A DNA stretch of 64,000 nt, taken from NCBI RefSeq assembly GCF_002776525.5, contig NC_045436.1, positions 97,107,057-97,171,056 of the forward strand. The letters run 5' to 3'. A program made the translations under genes and the position numbers. How positions within the stretch are numbered: the first letter of the stretch is position 1; every line of letters begins with the position of its first letter. A model generated the notes under the pieces. The model was not told where the DNA came from. It worked only from the letters and a program-made list of their open reading frames with translations, and did no database searches. The stretch is from Piliocolobus tephrosceles (lineage: Eukaryota; Chordata; Mammalia; Primates; Cercopithecidae). Positions 1 through 10,674 of the stretch are shown here, piece after piece.

Positions 1-1264
1 ACAAATTAGATACAGAAGGGATAGACCTTCAAAATAATAAAGACTTTTATAACAAAATTACACCTAATATCAGACTGAACTAAGAAAAGCTGAAAGCTTC
101 CTCTTTAACACCTGGAAAAAGACTATTCAACATAGTCCTGGAAGTCTTGACCAGAGTAACAAGGCAATGAATTTGAAAAGGAGGAAATCAAATTGTTCTT
201 GCTTTCAGATGACATAATCTTATATATAGAATAACCCAAATATTATACCAAAAACTATTAAAATTAACAGAAAATTTTGGTAAAGTTAGAGGATATGAAA
301 TCAACATGCATGTATCAGCAGTATTTCTATATATTAATAGTGAACTATCTGAAAAAGATTTAAAGAAAATAATTTCATTTACAATAGCTATAAAAAAGAC
401 TAAATATATTTAACCAAGGAAGTGAAATATTTGTACAATAAAAACTGTAATACATTCATGAATGAAATAGAAAAAATCCAAAAAGGGAAAGACATCCCAT
501 GTTAATTGACTGCAAAATTAATGTTGTTAAAATATCCCATTTAAAAGTGGTCTACAAATGTAATGCAATCTCTATCAAAATAACAATGACATTCTTCAAG
601 GAAGTAAACAGAACAACTCTAAAATTTGCATAAAACCATGAAAGATGTAACAGTCATGGAAATCTTGAGAAAAACAAAAACAAAAATAAAACTCCCACAA
701 AGTTGGAGGTATCATCATTCCTGGCACCAAAATATATTAGAAAGCTGTGGTAATCAAAACAACATAGTATTGGCATAAAACAGATACAAAGAGTAATGGA
801 AAGTAACAGAAAGCCCATAAATAAATCCATGCATCTCTACAGCCAACTGACTTTCAACAAAGTTTCTAAGTACACACGGCAGATAAAAGACCTATTCTTC
901 AATAATGATGCTGGGAAAACTGGATATTAACATGCAGAAGTACGAAATTAGACCTTTACTCTCATCATGTACAAAAAATAACTCAAAATAAACTAAAGAT
1001 TTAAATGTGGGAACCTAAACTACAAAACGACTAGAAGAAAACATAAGGTAGAAGCTCCATAGCATTAGTGCAGGCAAAGATGTTTTTGGACAAAACCACT
1101 AAACCACAGGCAACAAAGACAAATACAGGCAAATAGGATTACATCAAACTGAAAAGATTCTGCACAGCAGAGGGAAAAATCAACAGAACAAAGACACAAC
1201 CCATAGAATGAGAGAATATATTTGCAAACTATACTTCTATTAACATGTTAATATCCAAAATATA
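1..1264 (+). mobile_element. L1M LINE, ORF2 part (left piece)
   Basis: Sense-strand L1 ORF2 relic that begins before the window. The order of landmarks matches the second half of ORF2, after the reverse transcriptase core. It runs through the stretch resembling the usual 'ttctgcacagc' block (near 1160) to the block preceding 'aatatccaaaatatac'. Frames are broken throughout, so no protein is made. The divergence and the 3'UTR downstream suggest an old mammalian-wide L1M (L1MB/L1MC-like) and not a primate-specific L1PA. It continues after the DNA transposon at 1265-1692. Confidence 0.85.
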
Positions 1265-1692
1265 CAGTTGATTCACAAGTAAAATGGGCTTGTGCTAAAC
1301 ATATTCACTAAGTTGTGGATTTTTTTCCACTGCTCTCACCCCTGATACAACAAAACCAACAACCTCTCATCATCCTTCTCCTACTTAGCATACTCGATGT
1401 GAGCATAAGGAGAATGAATAATTTTTGGTGGTCTACTTCCTTTTAAAGTATAGTAAATACATTTTTTCTTCCTTATATTTTTCTTAATAACATTTTGTGT
1501 TTTGAGCTTATTTTATTATAATAATTCAGCATATAATACATATTACATAAAAATATGTGCTAACCTTTTATGTTATTGGAAAGGCTTCCAGTCAACAGTG
1601 GGCTATTAGTAGTTAAGTTTTGGGGACATCAAAAGTCATACATGTGCTGGAGTTTGGCTTCCCCAACCACCATGTTGTGCAAGAGTCAAATG
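1265..1692 (+). mobile_element. Tigger1-type DNA transposon, internally deleted
   Basis: The segment interrupts the L1 cleanly. It begins CAGTTGA after a TA dinucleotide and ends with 'caagagtcaaatg', resembling the Tigger1 terminal repeat pair. The block at 1590-1640 ('ggctattagtagttaag') is a recognisable Tigger1 3' part. Only about 0.43 kb remains of a full element of roughly 2.4 kb, so no transposase is encoded; this is the non-autonomous, internally deleted form. Known of the family: pogo/Tc1-mariner superfamily with TA target duplication. The second TA is not preserved exactly. The short reading frame at 1570-1776 crosses the junction and is not a gene. Confidence 0.75.
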
Positions 1693-2750
1693 CAGAGAGA
1701 AATCAAGTCTAACAACTCTACAACAAGAAAACAAATAACCCTAATGAAATATGGAGAATATGAGCAAAATATCTGAATAGACATTTCTCAAAAGAATATA
1801 AAATTGTAGACAAATGATGCTCGAAAATTCTCAACATCATTAATTGTAAAGGAAATGCAAGTCAAAACTATAAAAAAGTGTAACTTTACTCCTGTTAGAA
1901 TGGCTATCATGAAAAATCAAAAGATAGCAAATGTTGGCAAGGGGATGGATAAAAGGGAGCCGTTACACAGTGATGGTGAGAATGTAAATTAGTACAGCCA
2001 TTATGGAAAATAGCGTGGAGCTTCCACAAACTATTAAAAATAGAACTAATGTATGATCCCATCTATTTAACTACTGAGTATATGTCCAAAGGAAATGAAT
2101 TCAGTGTGTCCAGAGGGCAGTCATGTTTACTGCAGCACTATTCACAATAACCAAGACCTGTAATCAACTTCATCAACTTCATCAACCGATAAGTGGATAA
2201 AGAAAATGTGATGTGGTGCATGTCTACACGTATACACAATAGAATACTATTCAGCCATAAGAAATTGTAAAATCCTGTCATTTGTGGCAATATGAACAAA
2301 CTTCGGGACCTTATGCTAAGTGAAATAAGCTAGGCACAGAAAGACAAATACCACATGATCTCACTCATATATGAAATCTAAAAAGTTGTTCTCATAGAAG
2401 TAGAGAGTAAAGTAATGGTTACCAGAGGATAAGGAGGGTGGGTGGAGAAGGAGAAAGATTAGTCAATAGGTACAAAGCTATGGTTAAATAGGAGGAATAA
2501 GTTATGGTGTTCTGTTTCACAATATAATAACTAGATTTAACAATAACGTATTGCATATTTCAAAATACCTAGGAGAGGTTTTTGAATGTTCTTGTTATAA
2601 GAAATGATAAATGTTTCAGGTGATGGATATGGTAATTACCCTTATATGATTATTATACGATGTATACATGTGTCAAAACTTCATGGTACTTCATAAATAT
2701 GTGCAATTAGGATGTGTCAATTGCAAATTCAATAAAGTATCAATAAACCA
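1693..2750 (+). mobile_element. L1M LINE, ORF2 C-terminal part and 3'UTR
   Basis: Continuation of the L1 split by Tigger1. The end of ORF2 is seen as the 'tgcagcactattcacaata' block near 2132 and the 'atactattcagccataag' block near 2243. It then passes into an L1MB/L1MC-like 3'UTR (the gatggatatggtaattac block near 2622) and stops in a degenerate A-rich tail around 2740. All frames are interrupted. It is a relic of an insertion predating the primate L1PA expansion. Confidence 0.85.
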
Positions 2751-3077
2751 AGAAGAACCGTTCCATAATCATGTAAATTATAAAGCATGATTTAGAAAGG
2801 AAAAGTAACAACACAATCAAATTGATGGTGAAGAAAGCTTTGCATAAAATACAATACTAAATAAATTGCAAGTCAAAATTAAAATACACTGCTTTGAAGT
2901 TGAAGATTTTATTCAAATAATAAGAAATTCAAAGCATAGATATAAGAGCTCAGGGAAGATATAATAGGCTAATGAAGCAGACTGTTAGGTGAATAAAGCC
3001 AGTAAATAAATTAAAAATAAAATAAAACCAATACAGAAATGGCAAACTTTCTAGCAATAGTAAATATGTAGTTTAAT
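2751..3077. other. Unassigned AT-rich DNA
   Basis: A-rich stretch with no recognisable repeat family, reading frame or RNA gene. It may include decayed L1 but I could not align it. Confidence 0.4.
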
Positions 3078-3271
3078 TTATATATATGTATATATACACA
3101 CATATATGTGTGTATATGTGTACATGTAATTTATATATGTATATATACATATATGTATGTACATGTGTGTATTTATATATAGTATGTATACACACATATG
3201 TATATATATGTTTGTATATGTATATACATACATACACACATACATATACACACATATATATACTCATATAA
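3078..3271. repeat. TA/CA/TG microsatellite, near-palindromic
   Basis: About 190 bases made almost only of tatata, tacaca and tatgtg units, with both CA-rich and TG-rich runs on the same strand. The strands can therefore pair with each other locally. The overlapping frames on opposite strands (3073-3300 and 3086-3271) are low-complexity Tyr/Ile/Cys/His strings caused by the repeat and are not genes. Likely length-polymorphic. Confidence 0.95.
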
Positions 3272-3805
3272 TAGGTTTTGCTAAAAACATAGTAAGTCAT
3301 AAAAAATTAAAATAAATTATCAAATTAATTGTGATAAAATATTGAAAAATAATAAATATGGAGGGCAAATAAAGATGAATATACATTTCTAATTAATCCA
3401 AGTTAAGAAGAAATAAAACCGATATTTCTGTAAAACATTCAAACAAGCTTTTGATAAGTTAATCAATGTGCTGAAAGAGTTTGTATTATCGTGTAAAATA
3501 TATGGATTTTATAACCTTGAGACAAGTCTTCACAGCATTTCATGGACTTCAAGTTATCCAAAGCAACCATAAATAGTGCTCATAATCCACTACCACACCA
3601 CCAGGAAACTTCATTTTGATTGTACAAGTACCTTTTCTGATTAATTGGTGCCTGTGTCATTTTGATATTTTTAGTATTTGTACATAAAGAGGGAAGAACA
3701 TCAGGAATAAGAATTCTTTACTGCAATGACAGATACTTCAAAACAGTGGAGTTATATAATCTAAGGTCAAAGAAAGTTTAGAATGAAAAACACAATAAAC
3801 CTAAG
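3272..3805. other. Unassigned AT-rich DNA
   Basis: No gene, RNA gene or repeat family recognised in this stretch. Confidence 0.4.
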
Positions 3806-4160
3806 AAAAATAAGAGAGATGAATCAGTGAGTTAGAAAATAATGGATAGGATTTGAAAACAGAAAAATAATAACAACAAAATAAGTTCAAGAATTTGATC
3901 TTTGAATGTTCTAACATATAGCTATAATATTAGCTCATTTAATAAGAAAAAGGGACAAATGTATATATCAGTGAACTAACATTGGAGAAGTAACTTAATA
4001 TTCAGTGAAAGTTTTAAAACTATTTTTAAAAGAAAACTTTGCATAGTTCTATATAAACATATTTAATTGTAAAGGAGGTTTTCTAGAAAATATATATTAA
4101 GACAATTGAACAAAGAAGTGATAGACTTAAATGAACTTTTCTCATAGGAGAAATATTTTT
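3806..4160 (+). mobile_element. Ancient L1 ORF2 fragment
   Basis: Weak but ordered similarity to the L1 ORF2 part upstream of the reverse transcriptase: a 'tttgatctttgaatg' block near 3895, 'aagaaaaagggacaaatg' near 3942, and the stretch near 4077-4130 corresponding to 'aaattcctagaaa ... gaagaaatagaaaa'. Many substitutions and indels; strongly decayed. It could be a separate old L1M or part of the one at the window start. Recognition is by eye only. Confidence 0.45.
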
Positions 4161-4555
4161 AAAAAGCTTTCAAAAGTTTCCTTTTGTTGAAAGTATAAAT
4201 TCTTCAATTTCATTTTTAACTTCTACCAAAACTGTAAGTAATTCATCACTCCAATGCTATTGCAAATGTCAGATCACAGAGAATAAGAACAAAGAAAGGT
4301 CTTTGAAATACATTTTAGGTCTCCATCAAACTAATGACCTCAGAATTGCAATGCTATTTCTCTGTCACAGAAAACTACAGTACAGACCAATCTCCCTTCT
4401 CCATATTTGAGAACTGTACCTATTATTCAATATTAATATTTCTCAATAAAATTTGTCATCATAATGAAAATAAGCAAAAATATGGCCATTCGTCAATTTA
4501 GGCTAAAGATGAGTTGAATAGAATTAACATCCATTACAAAATAGTTTGATATTTT
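4161..4555. other. Unassigned DNA
   Basis: Nothing recognised; no coding frame and no clear repeat landmarks. Confidence 0.4.
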
Positions 4556-4559
4556 ACTC

Positions 4560-4890
4560 TTATTTTTCTCTCAGAACCCACATTCAAGATCTCCACAAAT
4601 ACTGTCAGCTGTCAATTTTGACATCTCTCAATAACTGAACAATTTTTATTATATCCACTGCTCTTACTCTAGTCCAACTTATTATCACATCATTTCCTGT
4701 TATTCCAAAAGCTCCTACAACCTTATCTTCTTATTTCTAATCTTGCACTCCTGGAGTCTATTGTCAAAATAGTATCCATATCAGAGCCTCACTCTGCTGA
4801 AATCTTCCAGTGGTATTTCATGTCACTCAGCATAACATCCAACATCCTTACTATGAATCAAAATGGCTGAAATGATCTATAACTCAAAAA
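4560..4890 (+). mobile_element. L2 LINE 3' region, first part
   Basis: Matches the order of the L2 3' end: a block like 'gatcttttaaaa...cacatc', then 'tctgctgaaatcttccagtgg' near 4794 (L2 usually 'ctgcttaaaacccttcaatggc'), then 'ccaacatcctta' and 'gaaatgatct'. Strongly diverged, as expected for this mammalian-wide repeat. Interrupted at about 4891 by a piece of a MaLR LTR and resumed after it. Confidence 0.65.
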
Positions 4891-5040
4891 GGCTGAAATC
4901 CCGAATGGGATTACTATCCTTACAAAAGAGGCCCAAGAGAGACCCTATGCCCCTTTTGCCATGTCAGGACACACAGAGAGAAGTTTCTGTTTATGAACCA
5001 GAAATCAGGCCCTCACCAGACACCAAATTTGGAGATATCT
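4891..5040 (+). mobile_element. Internal piece of MaLR (MLT1/MST-type) LTR inside L2
   Basis: About 140 bases beginning 'cccgaatgggattact' and running through 'ctcaccagacaccaaattt', the middle of a MaLR LTR. Neither LTR end is present. The same internal block occurs in the more complete LTR at 5888-6251, with roughly 15 mismatches in about 138 aligned positions by hand count. The frame at 4863-5117 arises from this block and is not a gene. Confidence 0.65.
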
Positions 5041-5346
5041 CTGTCTCTCTGTTCTTACCTTGCACTAGTCTCCACCATGCCTGTTGTGCCTCAGCTCTCC
5101 TGATCCTTGGGTTTTGATCATGTGTCCCTCCACCGTGAGTTCTTCTCCCTGATAGCCACATTTTCATGCCTTCATTTTTTTTTCTTTAAAAGCACCATTA
5201 GGATTTCTCTATTTCTTTTTATAAAATAAGAAACTTCTGATCACTATGTTCACTTTCTGTTTTGTTCATTGCCATATCTCCAGTACCTTACAAATAGAAT
5301 AAAATACACTGATGTTCAATAAACATTTTTGATGAATAAGCAAATG
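5041..5346 (+). mobile_element. L2 LINE 3' end, second part
   Basis: L2 resumes after the LTR piece. The terminal segment is clear: 'gttttgttcattgccatatc' near 5259, 'ctccagtacctta', then 'gttcaataaacatttttgat' near 5315, matching the L2 terminus (usually 'gctcaataaatatttgttgaatgaa'). With the first part it forms one sense-oriented L2 relic. Confidence 0.7.
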
Positions 5347-5567
5347 AAAATAAAAAATGAAGAATATCTTTATGTATTGATATGAGATCTTGCCCTTACT
5401 ATATTGTTAGATAGATAAATATTTTGTAGAAAAACAAGTGCAATATGAGCTGATTTGGATATAAATATACATATTATGTCAGTGTATGAAGTATAATGTA
5501 AATTTTATGTGTGTGTATATTGAACAAATTTACGTGTACCTAAAAACATAGGCATATCTTTATATAA
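5347..5567. other. Unassigned AT-rich DNA
   Basis: No repeat family or gene recognised. Confidence 0.4.
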
Positions 5568-5612
5568 CTGAAAGAAGGAAGGAATGAAGGAAGAAAGGAA
5601 GGGAAAAAGATC
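5568..5612 (+). repeat. GGAA-rich purine microsatellite
   Basis: Short purine run of imperfect gaaagg/gaagg/gaatg units, the pyrimidine partner being on the minus strand. Imperfect and so probably stable. Confidence 0.8.
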
Positions 5613-5887
5613 TGATGAGACCTAATCCAATCCAAACTGCAAACAGTAGTGGCCACTGGTAGATAAGATTTAATGTGTGTCTGTATGTATCGGTGTATAT
5701 AGGCTGTGGTGGCAGGATATTATGAGATTTTTATTTTTTAATTCATATCATCATCTATTGTTTTACTACCTACCATTCTCTATAATTTTCTACTTATTCT
5801 CTATCATTCTTGTTTGTCTTTTAGTTTTCAAAAACAATAATGTCATACTTTTAACACAGTTAAAATATAGCAGTCTACATTGATTGC

Positions 5888-6251
5888 TGCTATGGTCTCA
5901 ATATTTGTGTTCCCCCCAAAATTCATAAGTTGAAATTCTCATCCCCAAGGTGATGGTGTTAGGAGGTGGGTTTTTTGGGAGTTCATTAGGTCATGAGGGT
6001 GGAGCCCTCCCGAATGGGATTACTGTCCTTACAAAGGAGGCCCACGAGAGACCCCATGCCCCTTTTGCCATGTGAGGACGTAGAGGGAGAAGTTTCTGTC
6101 TATGAACCAGAAGGCAGGCCCTCACCAGATACCAAATCTGGAGACATCTTGATCTTGGACTTCCCAGCATCCAGAATTGTGAGAAATAAATTTCTGGTGC
6201 TTATAAGATATCCAGACTGTGGTATGTCTAGCAGGAAAAATGAACTAAGAT
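5888..6251 (+). mobile_element. MaLR solo LTR (MLT1/MST type)
   Basis: Starts 'tgctatggtct' and carries the series expected for this family: 'ccccaaaattcataagttg' near 5914, 'aggtgatggtgttaggagg' near 5948, 'attaggtcatgagggtgga' near 5985, 'ttgatcttggacttcccag' near 6150, and 'tgtgagaaataaatttctg' near 6178, where the AATAAA signal lies. It ends near 'actaagata'. MaLR LTRs are ERV-L-related and have no genes of their own. No internal region or partner LTR is attached, so it is a solo LTR. Its centre resembles the fragment at 4891-5040. Confidence 0.85.
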
Positions 6252-6560
6252 AAGAGTCAATATTTCGAGTTAAATTTAACATTAGGTACTATGTTGGCTC
6301 TTATTTTAAAACAGATATTCTGTATTATATTGATAATACTATATTTTATTATGAAAAATATTTTTAAAAACAGAAATTGCTGTTGAATTTTATCATAAAT
6401 CTTTGGTTTGTTTCACAGTTATGCCAAATATTTATCAAAATATGCTATCTTCTTAGGACAGAGACTTACTAACGTTAGATGTAGATTAAATAATGTTGGT
6501 TACTATTTCTGTTTAAAGACTGATCTAACAGTTATACTCTTCATTTCTGTGTTTCCCATC
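6252..6560. other. Unassigned AT-rich DNA
   Basis: No gene or repeat family recognised. Confidence 0.4.
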
Positions 6561-7622
6561 ATCCTGAAGCAGCTGGATTGATAGAATGGTGGAATGAAGG
6601 CCAACTAAGTGGCAATACTTTGCAGGGCTGGGGCAAAGTTCTCCAGAAAACTGTGTATGCTCTCACTCAGGTTCCAAATGTGGTACTGTTTTTCCCATAG
6701 CCAGGATTCACAAGTTCAGGAATCAAAGGATAGAAGTGGAAATGACACCACTCGTTATTACTCATAATGACCCACTAGCAAAATATTTCCTTGCTGTTCC
6801 TGCATTCAGCTTGCCTAGATGCCTTAGTTCCAGAGGGAGGAATGCTGCTACCAGAAGGCACAACAATGATTCTACTAAACTGGAAGTAAAGATTGGCACC
6901 TGGAAACTTTGGAATCCTCCTACCTCCAAGTCAACAGGCTAACAAGGGAGTTACAGTGTTGGCTGGGGTGATTGACCCTGATTAACAACATGAAATCAAT
7001 CTACTACTTCACAATGGAGGTAAGGAAAAGTATCTATGGAATACAGGAGACATCTTAGGGCACCTCTTAGTATAACCACTACCTGTGATTAAGGTCAATG
7101 GGAAACTACAACAACCCAATCCAGGCAGGACTACAAATGGCCCAGACCCTTCAGGAATGAAGGTTTGTGTCACTCCACTAGGTAAAAAACTGTGACCAGC
7201 TGAGGTGCTTGCTGAAAGCAAAGGGAATACAGAATGGGTAGTAAAAGAAGGTAATTATCAATACCAGCTATGACCATGTGAACAGCTGCAAAAACAGGGA
7301 CTGTAATTGTCATGAGTATTTCTCCCTTACTTTGTTAAGAATATGTGTGTGCATGTTTACTGTTGTGCTAAGAAAATATCTTCATTTTATTTTCTTTCTT
7401 TTTCTTTTATCATGTGAGATAAGATTTGTTGACTTCATATCAGCATTTAAGTGTTGTTAGATTTATGTAATAGAATTTAGGTTAGAGATTAGTTCACTTC
7501 CAGTTGTATGAAGGATAGATGTGTTATGCTAGGCATAATTTTAACCACATTATTTTACTTATTTGGGCATTAAGTATGATTTCAGGAGATGTATATTGGT
7601 TCAAGTTGACAAGGAGTGGACT
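6561..7622 (+). mobile_element. ERV-L provirus internal region, pol 3' end
   Basis: Resembles the 3' end of HERV-L-type pol. The left edge resembles the distal part of the integrase core ('ggattgatagaatggtggaa' near 6574), followed by 'acttgcagggctggggc'-like sequence, then the C-terminal dUTPase domain typical of ERV-L, a stop, and a non-coding tail leading to a purine-rich tract ('aaggagtgga', near 7611) just before the LTR. No gag, protease or reverse transcriptase and no 5' LTR are present, so only the 3' portion survives. Multiple frameshifts and stops; not functional. Confidence 0.8.
6736..7306 (+). pseudogene. Broken ERV-L dUTPase domain
   Basis: ERV-L elements carry a dUTP pyrophosphatase at the end of pol. 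The early part reads in one frame with DPLAK near 6770. After a frameshift the substrate-binding motif region GVIDPD appears at 6965-6982 and is followed directly by an in-frame TAA at 6983-6985. Further downstream, coding-like sequence continues in pieces to a TAA at 7304-7306, which probably corresponds to the original end of pol. With at least one frameshift and a stop inside a conserved motif it cannot make an enzyme. Confidence 0.7.
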
Positions 7623-8192
7623 TGTGATGGTTAATATTGTCAACTACATTGGATTGAAGGATGCTTAGATAGCTGGTAAAGTATTATTTCGGATGTGTCT
7701 GTGAAGGTGTTGCCAGAGGAGATTAATGCTTGAGTGAATGGACTAGGAGAGGTAGACCCGTTCCCCATGTGGGTGGGTATCATCTAATCAACTGCCAGCA
7801 AAGTTAGAACAAAACAAGTGGAAGAAGATGGGATAAGCTGATCTGCCTAGTCTTCTGGCTTTCATCTTTCTCCCATGCTAGATGCTTCCTGCCCTTGAAT
7901 ATTAGACCTCAGATTCTTCTGCCTTTGGACTCTTGGACTTACACCAGCGGTGTTTGCCAGGAGCTCTTGGGCCTTCTGCAACAGAATGATGGCTGCATTG
8001 CTGGCTTCCCCACTTCTGAGGCTTTGGAAGTCAGACAGAGCCACTGCTGGCTTGTTTGCTCCTCAGCTTGCAGGTGTCCTCTTGTGGGACTTCACCTTGT
8101 GATCGTTTGAGTCAATTTTCCTTAATAAATTACCTTTCATATATGCATATATCCTATTAGTTCTATTCCTCTGGAGAACTCTGACTAATACA
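7623..8192 (+). mobile_element. MLT2-type ERV-L 3' LTR
   Basis: Starts TGTGATGGTTAAT and ends 'gactaataca', the terminal sequences of MLT2 LTRs. It contains 'gtgtctgtgaaggtgttgcc' near 7696, 'catgtgggtgggtatcatct' near 7767, an AATAAA signal at 8124-8129 ('ccttaataaattac') and the closing 'ttcctctggagaactctgac' near 8166. It adjoins the ERV-L internal region through a purine-rich tract, so it is the 3' LTR of that provirus. The frames at 7862-8044 and 7895-8110 are chance. Confidence 0.85.
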
Positions 8193-8461
8193 CTCTATAA
8201 CTCACCAGAAACATATTTTTAATGGTTCAGTCTCTCCAGAATGAGATTTCTTCCAGGCAAGATAATGCTTGTAAAATTACTTTCATTTTCAAAAGCTAGT
8301 TCTGATATCAACACTTTTAAAAGACCAATTCTAAGTGGGGATACAACTTAGAGATCAAACCACTGTAAATTCAGGTTAGGCAAGAATTGTGCTTTGCAGC
8401 ATGTAGATTTTAATTAAAATACAATTTTCTCCAGAAAAGAATTTGCAGTTTCTTTTCTGTT
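8193..8461. other. Unassigned DNA
   Basis: No gene or clear repeat seen. Confidence 0.4.
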
Positions 8462-9880
8462 TTCTTCCTATTTTTATTTTAGGTTATTTTAAAAGTAAAA
8501 GACAATAGACATATGCAGGTTTGTTACCTGGGTATATTGTGTGTTACTGAGGTGTGGGTTATAAATGATCTCATCTCCTAGGTACTGAGCTTAAGTACCT
8601 ACTGAACTAATTACCTAATACTTAGTTTTGCAATTCTTGCCCTCATCCTCTGGCAACACCCAGTTGCTATTGTTATCTTTATAGCAATGTGTTCCACTGT
8701 TTAGTTCCCATCTCTATAAGTGAGAACATGCAGTATACAGTATTTGATTTTCTGTCCTGTGTTGATTCGCAGAAGGCCTCCAGCTGCATACATGTTACTG
8801 CAATGAACATAATTTCATTATATTTTATGGCTGTGTAGTACTCCATCATGTACATGTGACACATTTTCTACCCGTCTACCATTGATGAGCATTTAGATGA
8901 TTCCATATTTTTACTCTTGTTAATAGTGTTGTGATAAGCATACACGTGCATGCGTCTTTATGGTAGAAAAATTTATACTCCTTTGGAAAATATCCAATGA
9001 TGGGATTGCTGAGTTGAATGTTTATTCTGTTTTAAATTCTTTGATAAATCAACACAGTGCTTTCCACATGATTGGACCAATTTACATTCCCACCAGCAGT
9101 ATATAAGCACTCCCTCTCTCTGTAACTTCACCAACATCTATTGTTTTTTAACTGTTCAGTAATAACCATTTTGACTGGTGTAAGATGGTATCTCATTGTG
9201 GTTTTGATTGGCATTTCTCTAATATTTAGTGATGTTGAGCATTTTTTTCATATGCTTTCTGGCTGCATGTATGATGTTTCATTTTTAAGTTTCTTTTCAT
9301 GTCCTTTGCCCACTTTTTAATAGACTTTGTTTTCTGCTTGTGAATGTAAGTTCTTTGTAGATGCTAGATATTACATCTTTGTCGTATGCATAGTTTGCAG
9401 ATATTTTCTCCCATTCTGTAGGTTGGGTGTTTACTCTGTTAATAGTTTATTTTGATGTGCAGAATCTCTTTAGTTTAACTATGACGTATTTGTTAATATT
9501 TTTCTTTTTGAAATTGTTTTTGACATCTTTGTCATGAAGTCTTTGCCTGGGCCTATGTCCAGAAAGGTGTTTCCTCGGTTATTTTCCAGGGTTTTTATAG
9601 TTTTAGGTTTTATATTTAATTATTTAATCTATCTTGAATTGATTTTATATCTGGTGTAAGGAAGGGATCCAGTTTTAGTCTTCTGCAAATGGCTAGCCAG
9701 TTATCCCAGCACTGTTTATTGAATAGGGAGTCCTTTCCCCATTGTTGTTTTTGTTAATTTTTTTGAAGATCAGATGGTCATAGATGCACAGCATTATTTC
9801 TGGTCTCTCTATTCTGTTCCGTCAGTCCATGGGTCTGTTTTTGTACTGGGATCATACTGTTTTGATAACTTAGCCTTGTA
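8462..9880 (-). mobile_element. L1 LINE (L1PB/L1MA-like), 3'UTR and ORF2 end
   Basis: Antisense L1: T-rich tail complement at the left, then the 3'UTR ('caggtttgttacctgggtat' near 8516, the form I associate with L1PB/L1MA and not L1PA). Then comes ORF2 read backwards: 'tggctgtgtagtactccatc' near 8828, 'gctgagttgaatg' near 9009, 'ccatgggtctgtttttgtac' near 9827. At about 9881 the sequence jumps back to an ORF2 position already seen (near 9340), so this copy stops there. Confidence 0.9.
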
Positions 9881-10669
9881 GTTTTTTTAATGAAGTTGTT
9901 TTTTGCTTGTTGATTTGTGTTGGTTCTTTACAGATTCTTGATATAAGACCTTTGTTGGATAAGTAATTTGTGAATATTTTTCCTCCATAATGTAGGTTGT
10001 CTGTTTTCTCTGAGAATAGTTTATTTTACTGTGTGGAAGATGTTCAGAACAATAAGCTTCCATTTGTCAATTGTTTATTTTTGTTGCAATTGCTTTTGAG
10101 GACTTAGTCATAAATTTTCCCAAGATCAATGTCTAGAAGGTGTTTCCTAAACTGTCCTTTATGGTTATAATAGTTTGTGGTCTTCCATTTAAATATTTAA
10201 TCCATCTTGAGTTAATTTTTGTATATGGTGAAATGTAGAGGTCCAGTTTCACTCTTCTGCATATGGCTAACCAGCTATCCCAGCAACATTTATTGAATAT
10301 AAATGTTTCCCCATTGCTTATTTTTGTATAAATTTATTGAATATAAATGTTTCCCCATTGCTTATTTTTGTCCAGCTTGAGGTGTCTAGCTTTTTTTCTG
10401 GGTTATTTATTCTGTTCCATTGATCTACGTGTTTGTTTATATACCAGTACCATGCTGTTTTGGTTACTGTAGCCTTGTAATATAGTTTGAAGTTAAGTAG
10501 TGTGATGCTTCTGTCTCTATTATTTTTGCTTAGGATTGCTTTAGCTATTTTGATTTTTTTTTTTTTTTTTTTTTGGTTCCATAAACATTTTAGAATAGAT
10601 GTTTCTAACTGTGTGGAAAACACAGTTGATAAGTTAAAAGGAATAGTGTTGAATCTGTAGGTTGATTTA
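9881..10669 (-). mobile_element. Second antisense L1 ORF2 fragment, left piece
   Basis: Repeats the ORF2 interval already present at about 9300-9880 (compare 'ttctttacagattcttgata' near 9924 with 'ttctttgtagatgctagata' near 9350) and then extends further upstream in ORF2. It has no 3'UTR. The minus-strand frame 10318-10686 is a 122-residue ORF2 relic (residues YKATVTKTAWYWY are typical of L1 ORF2) with a lysine run from the T-rich tract at 10555-10575. It is broken at 10670 by the THE1 provirus and resumes at 13036. Confidence 0.85.
10289..10371. repeat. 44-bp direct tandem duplication inside L1
   Basis: The ~39-base block beginning 'tttattgaatataaatg' occurs at 10289 and again at 10333 with five bases between, a period of 44. 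The neighbouring L1 copies in this window have it once. It is a local replication-slippage or repair duplication after L1 insertion. Confidence 0.9.
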
Positions 10670-10674
10670 GGCAG

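Noticed and set aside
3073..3300. Overlapping frames on both strands
   Set aside because: Products of the TA/CA satellite, with only a few amino acid types.
4863..6253. Two related small proteins (shared LLSLQ/DPMPLLPC residues) as a gene pair
   Set aside because: The likeness comes from two pieces of the same MaLR LTR family; no promoter, splice or start evidence.
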